Positions 18,615 to 24,328 of a stretch of 24,328 nucleotides of DNA are shown here, in pieces. The position numbers and the translations under genes are program-made. How positions within the stretch are numbered: the first letter of the stretch is position 1; every line of letters begins with the position of its first letter. This DNA comes from Prorocentrum cordatum. Its lineage: Eukaryota > Sar > Dinophyceae > Prorocentrales > Prorocentraceae. Location: NCBI GenBank assembly GCA_963575745.1, contig CAUYUJ010011187.1, positions 1 through 24,328 on the forward strand, written 5' to 3'. The notes under the pieces are model-generated. The model was not told where the DNA came from. It saw only the letters and a list, made by a program, of their open reading frames with translations, and searched no databases.

Positions 18615-18674
18615 TCCTCCTCCTCCTCCTCCTCCTCCTCCTCCTCCTCCTCCTCCTCCTCCTCCTCCTCCTCC
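18615..18674. repeat. (TCC)20 tract flanking the LINE 3' end
   Basis: Exactly 60 bases of pure TCC, in the same orientation as the tract before the leader at 10313-10345. Together they read as one microsatellite split by the element. Confidence 0.95.
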
Positions 18675-18675
18675 C

Positions 18676-18750
18676 TCAAACCCAGGATGAGAAGTGCCCG
18701 TAGGGAAGAGGTCGGGACTTCTGGGGCCCGCGGAGTGAAAAAGAAACGCT
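18676..18750 (+). repeat. dispersed family 'AACGACTCAGGATGA', partial copy
   Basis: AACCCAGGATGAGAAGTGCC, then GGTCGGGACTTCTGGGGCCC and GTGAAAAAGAAACG, follow the block order of the copy at 7000-7175. It abuts the TCC tract after the LINE. Copies near 9118 and 23738 also abut GGA/TCC arrays. Confidence 0.55.
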
Positions 18751-19040
18751 CCATCGGATGCTGGGTTAATTTCACAATTCCACCTCGTCCCTCCCCGTCC
18801 AGTGTTTTCCAAACTATTGTCCCCCTCGCCCTCCGACTGTTTACCCTCTCGGTTTTCCCCCTCGGTCCTCTCCCCCTCATCCTCGTTTTCACCCTCGGTC
18901 CTCTCGTTCTCCCCCCCTGCCCCCCTACGAGCTAGGGGGAGGGAGACGGAAGGAGATGGACCTGCACACGAGTGTTCGACCCCTTCCGCGGCAGGCCTCG
19001 ACCCGGCGCCCGAATCTGCTTGCGGCCCGATCGAGGACCG
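18751..19040. other. no recognised gene; CCCTCGGTCCTCTC-type repeats
   Basis: A pyrimidine-rich segment (about 18800-18925) contains a few imperfect copies of CCCTCGGTCCTCTC / CCTCGTTTTC units. No protein family is recognised. Confidence 0.45.
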
Positions 19041-19044
19041 GCAC

Positions 19045-19201
19045 CGTCGTCGTCGTTTCGACGGTTTTTGGGGGGTCCTCGAAGTTCTCGTCGCCACGAC
19101 TGGACGCGGCTCGAAACGTCGTCGACATGGTCGTCGTCGTCGTTTCGAAGGTTTTTGTGTGGCTCCTCGAGATTATCGTCGCCACGACTGGACGCAGCTC
19201 G
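19045..19201 (+). repeat. direct duplication, about 75 bp, two units
   Basis: GTCGTCGTTTCGACGGTTTT (about 19047) and GTCGTCGTTTCGAAGGTTTT (about 19135) each continue with a GGTCCTCGA-type block. Both then read CGTCGCCACGACTGGACGC followed by (G/A)GCTCG. The period is about 88 bases. Confidence 0.75.
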
Positions 19202-19309
19202 CAACCTCAGCGAGGATTGACCCCAGAAAGTGTCTGCGGACGGATTTTGATTTTTAGTTCGGGAACTGCAACAAACACACGGGGTTCGGACAAGGAGAGG
19301 GCTTTCACC

Positions 19310-19410
19310 GCTTTCGGCCTTCTCGTGGGCCTTCCCGGGCCAGGGGACTGTCCAAAAACGATCCGAGATGAAGAATTGATCATGTGGAAGTCCTGGGGTC
19401 CAGGACCTGT
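19310..19410 (+). repeat. dispersed family 'AACGACTCAGGATGA', diverged copy
   Basis: CGGCCTTCTCGTGGGCCTTC, then CAAAAACGATCCGAGATGAA and GTGGAAGTCCTGGGGTCCAG, follow the family block order. It is more diverged than the other copies. Confidence 0.5.
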
Positions 19411-19820
19411 TTCCTTCAGGACCTTCTTCTCGAATAACGAAAATTGCATGAGCATAAACATGAATGTTCGGAGATCTGCGCTGATTTCTTTGATCGGCGA
19501 TGGACCCCCTTGGTGGCGCCTTCGGCGCCGCCACTGGCACACTTCGCGCTGCAGGGAATGGAGTTCCATCGCCGACCCCAGAAATCCGCGAGGACCTCCG
19601 AAAGGTCGTTGCTGTTTCCTCTCATGCCGCGAGGAAGACGTCGCTTATTGGGCATGGTCGCTGCTGGGCGAGATGCACAACGTGCCCAACGCCAGGCCTG
19701 CGGGAAAAGACGTGCACCCAAGCCGCTCTCGACGGACCCGTTCTGACCCCGAGCAGCGTCGAACCGCTGAGCATCAGCATCATCTCGAGAGGGGGGGCTT
19801 GTCCTGCTGCGTCAAGAGCA
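19411..19820. other. no recognised gene
   Basis: Mixed sequence with open frames of about 100 codons on both strands. None resembles a family I know. A GGCGCCTTCGGCGCC palindrome lies at about 19514-19530. Confidence 0.45.
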
Positions 19821-19965
19821 CCGTTAGGGGTGTTAGGCTCAGAGGGGGATGCGTCGGCCCCCAATCGTCCATTGATCGCCTTATAGCCCACCCGGCGGCT
19901 CAGGAAAGTGCGCTTTCGCTATCGAGAGGCTATCGCCGCTGTATGGGCGACGTAACGCCGGTTCC
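19821..19965 (+). repeat. dispersed repeat 'GTTAGGCTCAG', copy 1
   Basis: CCGTTAGGGGTGTTAGGCTC, then AGAGGGGGATG, CCCAATCGTCCATTGATCGC, TATAGCCCACCC and finally GGTTCC align in order with 24004-24155, in the same orientation. Identity is moderate by eye. Confidence 0.55.
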
Positions 19966-20026
19966 AGGCCGATTTCCCCCCACCCCCCCTGAGCCAGTCA
20001 CCCCTATCCCTATCGTTTACCCCTCC

Positions 20027-20266
20027 ATGAGCTGTCGAGAGGTCCACCTTCCTCGTGAGGAGGCTTGTCGAGAAGGGTGATGTCCACCATCTTCCTCGAT
20101 CGGAGGAGAGGAGAGTTGGCCCAAGGTGGGGGAGATTCTTCCACAAGGTCGGAGGGCCATTCTCCCAAAAGAACTCTCCTACCTGGTTCGTGCTGGGCCT
20201 TTCTTCGATCCGCCGCCCCCTGTAGATTCATCCATAAGCTGTCGTGAGGCCCACCTTCCTCGTGAG
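20027..20266 (+). repeat. pair of 36-bp direct repeats
   Basis: CCATGAGCTGTCGAGAGGTC, then CACCTTCCTCGTGAGG (20027-20062), recurs as CCATAAGCTGTCGTGAGGCC with the same tail (about 20230-20266). A diverged third version (GTCCACCATCTTCCTCGATC) lies at about 20082. No gene is seen in the interval. Confidence 0.65.
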
Positions 20267-20386
20267 GGTGGGCGTTGGTGGGACGCGGGAGGCCAGACGT
20301 GCACGGCCCTTCCCCGACCCAGCGGCTTCTATCTCTCGGTGTGGTCACAGCGGAGGCTCTGAGTTCCTGCCTCCTCCTTTTCGCGT

Positions 20387-20505
20387 CCATCCTTCCTTCC
20401 TTCCTTCCTTCCTTCCTCCTCCTCCTCCTCCTCCTCCTCCTCCTCCTCCTCCTCCTCCTCCTCCTCCTCCTCCTCCTCCTCCTCCTCCTCCTCCTCCTCC
20501 TCCCC
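20387..20505. repeat. (TTCC)n then (TCC)n microsatellite
   Basis: Six TTCC units (20391-20415) run into about 29 pure TCC units (to about 20503). The run of Pro or Ser codons is an artefact. Confidence 0.92.
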
Positions 20506-21449
20506 CCTCCTTTCCCTCATCCGCCTTTCCCTCCTCCGCCTGCTCCTCCTCCCCCATCCTTCTTCCGCTTGCGCTTCCTCGGCTGTGTGCTTCAAGTGAC
20601 GAGCTGAGGGAATTCAGAATCGCTCTGCCGAGATGCCTCTCCTCCGTGAGAGAAGGAGCGGGAGCTCAGAGCAGAGCAGAGTTCCGCCAGCTTCCCGGGC
20701 GGAGAGGCGGAGGGGCGCGAGAGAAAGAGGCACGCCCCTCACAGAGCGTTTGGCCCGCACAGTCGTATCGCACGCTTTCTGGTGGTATCCGCAGGTCTTC
20801 TGGATGGCGAATTGTGCTAAGACGAAAAGGGTACTCGATCGATCCTCTCTCAAAGTCGGCGGTCGCTATAAAAGCATCCGACGGGCCAGCGCTGAGGCGC
20901 TGGATTGAGGCAGGCCAGACCAGAGGTGTATTTGGGATCGCCCCCCGCAATTGAACGTGCTTCTGAAGGAGAGCCGCAGAGCTGCCCAATGTCAAATCTC
21001 GAAGCGTCGAGAGCCTGTGGACTCATCGAAATTTTGGTTGAGAAGGGGACGGATCACAGGCGAACTGGCGCAGAGGTGCTCCTGAGCCGGGCCGTAAAAG
21101 CATGTGGGCGGCTCGCGCCCGCCCGCGCCCGTGCACGCATAGCTATTCGCTACCAGCCAGATGAGCGCCGAGAGCATGCCCGGGCTTCCGACGTTGAGAC
21201 GTTCCGTTCCTTCCTGGCGTTTTTGCTCTCCCTCTCGGCCTCGGGGTGGGGGCGCTACTGCGCACGGGAAAAGTCAAAGAGGGCTCCGAGACGAAGGCCC
21301 CTCCCCCCCGCAGACCTTCGACGTCCTGAAGTTTGTTACAGACCGTGGTTCCTCGTCAGCGTTTGCTCACCCAGAGTCGTTGCTGGCGATGCCCAGGCCC
21401 CAGGAAGGGCCCCAACCGTCCGTCTTGATTTCTCGGAGGTTGGTAGAGG
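20506..21449. other. no recognised gene
   Basis: Less repetitive sequence with open frames up to about 200 codons, such as one covering 20905-21507. The translations lack recognisable motifs and run into repeat-encoded tails. It could hold exons of an unrecognised gene, but I cannot support a call. Confidence 0.4.
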
Positions 21450-21975
21450 GGGGAGGCGGAGGAGGAGGAGGAGGAGGAGGAGGAAGAGGAGGAGGAGGAG
21501 GAGGTGAGGAGGAGGAGGAGGGACGAGGAGGACGAGGAGGGGGAGGAGGGGGAGGAGGAGGAGGAGGAGGAGGAGGAAGGAGGAGGAAGGAGGAGGCTGA
21601 GGAGGAGGCGCCTGAGGAGGAGGAGGATGAGAAGAGGAGCGAGGAGGAGAAGGAGAAAGGGGGGGGGGGGGGGGGGCCCCAAGGTGGCTCAGGGATGGCC
21701 CAAAGCTGGATGGCTCACACTGCTTCCTTTTTCCAGAGGCTGTTTTGGGGCGGGTTCTCTCCAGCCCCAACCCTGCCCCCCGCCCGCACCTTCTACGTCC
21801 GCCGTCCTCCTCCTCCCTCCCCTCCTCCTCCTCCTCCCTCCGTCCCTCCCTCCTCGCTCCCTCCTCCCTCCCTCCTCCCTCCACCTCCTCAGCCTCCCTC
21901 CTCCTCCCTCCCCCTACCTCTCCCTCCTCATCTCCCCTGCCTCCCCCTCCCCCTCCCCCTCCCCCTCCTCCTCCT
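21450..21975. repeat. (GGA)n array facing a (TCC)n array
   Basis: GGA/GAG triplets with interruptions run 21450-21660 and end in about 18 G. A spacer of about 120 bases follows, then CTC/TCC triplets with CCCT units run 21801-21975. The two tracts are complementary in type and could pair. Open frames across them are artefacts. Confidence 0.85.
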
Positions 21976-22167
21976 CGAGTGTCGTGACAACGAGGGGTCT
22001 GGGCCTGTGGAGCCCTGGCCAGGCAAGTGCCAGGCGCACAGATGCACCCTAGCTCCTTGGAAGAGGCGGCGTCCTCCCGAGGCCAAGCCCGAAGTCACCG
22101 ACCCGATGCCAGCCCGGGGGCCCTCTCGGCCTCGCGGAGTCCCACAGCTCCGCGGGAGCCAGAAGGG

Positions 22168-22246
22168 AGAAGGAGAAGGAAGGAGGAGCAGGAGGAGGAA
22201 GAGCAGGAGGAGGAGGAGGAGGAGGAGGACGATGGAGGACGATGAG
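22168..22246. repeat. (GGA)n array
   Basis: Imperfect GGA/AGGAGC triplets. A small hairpin (CGCGGAG / CTCCGCG, 22133-22155) lies just upstream. Confidence 0.8.
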
Positions 22247-22489
22247 GAGGACGAGGTCCGAGATCCCCAGAGGTCCACAGAGTTCTCTGGAAGTGTTCGG
22301 GGGGTCTTATGGCAGAGGCCCACCGATGCTTCTGGAAATCCCTAGAAGCCTTGGAGGCCCAGACAGGGCCAAGAACATTCAAAGTTGGCAGTACAATCCT
22401 AATCCCCCGGACGCCCACAGCACAGTGCCAAGGATCGGGATGCGAGTCGCAGTCCCGCCAGTTTCCGGCCCCAAGAGGCGCCCAGTACG
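22247..22489. other. no recognised gene
   Basis: Non-repetitive sequence between a GGA array and a GCCCAAGA repeat zone. No recognisable protein. Confidence 0.4.
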
Positions 22490-22860
22490 GCTCAAGAGGG
22501 CGCCCAGACGGCCCCAGTTGGCTCCACGACGGCCAAGGACAGCCCCGAGCCAGCCCAGGATCGCCCCAAGACGGCCCAAAACGATCGAGATGGGCCAAGA
22601 GGCCTCCAAGACGCCCAAAGAGGGTTCAAAGAAAACTCCGAGCAGGGCCTCCAGAACCAAACATTCCTTGACTCATAATGTTTGATGAGCTTTCTGGCTC
22701 TCACCTTTTCGGACATCAGATCGCCCAAGACGGCCCAAGAGGTCCCCAAGATCGCCCCAGGAAGTCCTACAAAGCTGCCCAGAGAGCTTCGAGACGGCCC
22801 AAGAAGCTTTCCGGAGGGCCCAAGAGGCCCCCAAGAGGGCCTCAGGAGAGGTCTCAGAGG
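22490..22860. repeat. degenerate short-period GCCCAAGA(C/G)G repeat
   Basis: Many diverged copies of GCCCAAGACG / GCCCCCAAGAGG, spaced about 10-24 bases, occur at 22490-22620 and again at 22720-22860. Minus-strand frames read as repeated LG..W motifs, which come from the repeat rather than from a protein family. Confidence 0.65.
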
Positions 22861-22925
22861 AGGCATTCGAATTGCCCTTCGGAACTTCATCCCCCAAGGT
22901 AGCCTCCAAGACTTCCGCCCTCGGC

Positions 22926-23063
22926 TTAAGTCGGGCGTGTCCCTCTACAGGAGGAATATGCAGAAATACTCCGAAAGTCGTCTGGAGAAGATTTGTTTCT
23001 ATATGTTTGGCCATGTTGGGGTGTTTGTTGGGTATTTCCTGTAGGGGCACATGCCCGAGCTAA
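22926..23063 (+). mobile_element. short TIR element (MITE-like), copy 4
   Basis: The best-preserved copy, 138 bp. The left end TTAAGTCGGGCGTGTCCCTC, then TACAGGAGGAATAT, is inverse to the right end TTTCCTGTAGGGGCACATGC, then CCGAGCTAA. The interior has GTTTGGCCATGTTGGGG, as in copy 2. It lies about 200 bases upstream of the possible PAN-domain exon. Confidence 0.85.
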
Positions 23064-23084
23064 CCCTCGGCCCTCGGCGGAGGC

Positions 23085-23254
23085 CGAGTCCACGCGGGGC
23101 AGGTCCGCGCGGAGTGCTCGGCCTCCGTCTGGGCTCGCCCCGTCGGGACGTGGCCTCTCGACGGGGGCCCGAGCCCACTCGGAGCCAGTCCGCACCGCGT
23201 GCTCGGTCTCCGCCTGGGCCCACCCCGTCTGGGCGTGGCCCCTCCGGGCGGCCC
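23085..23254 (+). repeat. tandem duplication of about 85 bp
   Basis: CGAGTCCACGCGGGGCAGGT at 23085 and CGAGCCCACTCGGAGCCAGT at 23170 begin two units. Both continue with GTGCTCGG(C/T)CTCCG(T/C)CTGGG and a CCCCGTC(G/T)GG(A/G)CGTGGCC block. GC content is very high. Confidence 0.75.
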
Positions 23255-23267
23255 GCGCCCCGGCCCA

Positions 23268-23332
23268 GGGAGTGCCGCGGCAAGTGCGCGCTGGTGCCCG
23301 GCTGCGGCGCCTGGACCTGGGGCAAGGCCCGC
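23268..23332 (+). CDS. possible exon fragment of a PAN/Apple-domain protein
   Basis: The frame starting near GAG at 23270 reads CRGKCALVPGCGAWTWGK. The C-x3-C-x5-GC-x-AWTW pattern is typical of one segment of PAN/Apple domains, which are common in dinoflagellate secreted proteins. A CCCAG (23264-23268) just before it could be a 3' splice site. Only about 20 residues fit, and the flanking frame becomes low-complexity Arg/Ala/Pro. The rest of the gene would lie in other exons or outside the window. A chance match in GC-rich DNA is possible. Confidence 0.3.
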
Positions 23333-23339
23333 GCCTCCG

Positions 23340-23697
23340 CGCCTCCGCGCGCGCGCGGTCGACGGCCGGGGGCGCCCGGGGCCCTGACACCCGCTCGTGG
23401 CGGAGGAGGCACGACGGCCCCGACTTCGGGTTCGCCGTGCTTTGGAGGGATCTCCGACTGTAAAGGAGGATGGCGTCGGGGATGCCCCTCCCCACGCGGG
23501 GCGACACAAAAGTGGGGCGGAAGTTCCCGCCTCAGAGCAAGATGGGGCGGCCATTTCCGCAAAGGCAACGGCGGCAGAAGCAGCGACGGCAAGGTTCGGC
23601 GGAAATCGGCATCACTGGGGCTTGAAAAGTAGGGCGGACATTGCCGCCCAAGCACCTACAAGTTCACCCAGAGTCAAAGGGTGGGGCTCAGTTTCGG
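23340..23697. other. no recognised gene
   Basis: GC-rich sequence with several GGGGCGGAA(A/G)TT / GGGCGG-type short repeats around 23510-23650. No recognised product. Confidence 0.4.
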
Positions 23698-23735
23698 ATT
23701 GGAGGAGGAGGAGAAGGAGGAGGAGGAGGAGGGGA
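23698..23735. repeat. (GGA)n array
   Basis: About 12 GGA-type triplets, directly followed by a copy of the dispersed 'AACGACTCAGGATGA' family. Confidence 0.8.
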
Positions 23736-23737
23736 CG

Positions 23738-23975
23738 GGCCTCGCAGAAAACTACTCGGAGTGAAAAGCCGGTCCCGAAGAAGGGGTTCACACCTCTGGG
23801 GAGCCACGCTGCGAAAAAAACGCGACGGGGGGGGGGGGGCGTTGTTGCATTTTAAAAATAGAAGGGGCCGCCACTAGGCTTCAGAGCCGTCGAAAAACGA
23901 TTCGGGATGACAAACTAGTCCCCCAGAAGGGTTCCATGCCTCTGGGGAGCCACGCTGTGAAACGACGTCGGACGT
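23738..23975 (+). repeat. dispersed family 'AACGACTCAGGATGA', two consecutive copies
   Basis: Copy A (23738-23830) has CAGAAAACTACTCGGAGTGA, CCGGTCCC, CCTCTGGGGAGCCACGCTG and GCGACGGGG. Copy B (23866-23975) has GGGGCCGCCACTAGGCTTC, CGAAAAACGATTCGGGATGA, CCTCTGGGGAGCCACGCTG and ACGACGTCGG. The two are head to tail. Confidence 0.75.
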
Positions 23976-24003
23976 CGGGGGGGGGGGCGAAGGAGTCGGG
24001 GGC

Positions 24004-24155
24004 AACGTTAGAGAGGGGGATAGGCTCAGGGGGGAACACATCGACTCACAATCGCCGATTGGTCACCGATAGGGGCCCGATGGCCCACCCCGAGAAACTT
24101 GCGGTTTCGCCATCGGGGGCCTGTTTCCGATCTACCGGCGATGTACCAAGGTTCC
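24004..24155 (+). repeat. dispersed repeat 'GTTAGGCTCAG', copy 2
   Basis: ACGTTAGAGAGGGGGATAGG, then CTCAGGGGGG, CACAATCGCCGATTGGTCAC, GATAGGGGCCCGATGGCCCA and GGTTCC line up with 19821-19965. Confidence 0.55.
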
Positions 24156-24261
24156 TGAGCTGGTCCTCCCTCACGTTCCCCTTCAGTGAGGACCAGAGGG
24201 AGGCACCGACGATCGACCCCAACGCAGTCACTAGCGGTCGTTTGATGATATCTCCTCCCCC

Positions 24262-24328
24262 CATCCTTCCTCCTTCCTCCTCCTGCCCCTCCGCCCTCCC
24301 TCCTCCCTCCTCCCTCCTTCCCTCCTCC
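24262..24328. repeat. (TCC)n-type array at window edge
   Basis: CCTCC / CTTCC units run from about 24262 to the end of the window and may continue beyond it. Confidence 0.75.

Noticed and set aside
18375-19257. Overlapping frames on both strands after the LINE
   Set aside because: Arg/Ser/Glu-rich translations from repeats and TCC tract; no conserved segment.
22494-22501. GGCTCAAG as another relict leader
   Set aside because: Only eight bases match and the preceding bases do not resemble the leader. The same 8-mer at 12030 lies inside ORF2 coding sequence.
22095-22890. Minus-strand frames with repeated LG..W motifs
   Set aside because: They arise from the short-period GCCCAAGA repeat; several frames are open and no family fits.
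1-24328. tRNA, rRNA or snRNA genes
   Set aside because: I looked for a T-arm GGTTCGA with a paired acceptor, and for 5S and U-snRNA motifs, and saw none by eye. A covariance-model scan would be decisive.

Overview
The window looks like nuclear DNA of a dinoflagellate. Four things support this. A perfect copy of the dinoflagellate spliced leader (DinoSL) lies at 10343-10364, directly in front of a LINE. A degenerate leader lies 80 bases upstream of a ribosomal protein gene. The DNA is very GC-rich and crowded with trinucleotide arrays and foldback repeats. Finally, a small conserved gene is split by a 2.4-kb intron without clear canonical splice sites. The high GC would fit a Prorocentrum-like genome better than Symbiodiniaceae, but that is only an impression from composition.

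Region 1-4000: pyrimidine-rich DNA without a recognisable gene, then the ribosomal protein eL38 gene (rpl38) on the plus strand. Exon 1 is 1246-1371 and exon 2 is about 3773-3856. The intron holds two copies of a short terminal-inverted-repeat (TIR) element, GGA and GGT arrays, a polypyrimidine tract and two foldback structures. Region 4000-10340: no gene recognised. It holds TCC, GGA, GAT/ATC and AAGC arrays, a four-unit 95-bp tandem repeat, dispersed repeat families, a third TIR-element end and a foldback near 9759-9961.

Region 10343-18614: one long non-LTR retrotransposon on the plus strand. It begins at the spliced leader and lies between two (TCC)n tracts in the same orientation. ORF1 encodes a zinc-ribbon plus coiled-coil protein. 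ORF2 encodes an AP-like endonuclease, reverse transcriptase, a zinc knuckle, RNase H and two C-terminal zinc modules. ORF2 stays in one reading frame but has three nonsense codons before a terminal TGA. A minisatellite of about 1.64 kb (11 units of about 153 bp) separates its last two zinc modules.

Region 18615-24328: more trinucleotide arrays, dispersed repeats and a full TIR element (22926-23063). One short stretch near 23270-23330 resembles a PAN/Apple-domain exon. The main themes are recycling of trans-spliced mRNA (the SL-tagged LINE and rpl38) and small TIR elements whose ends resemble 3' splice sites.
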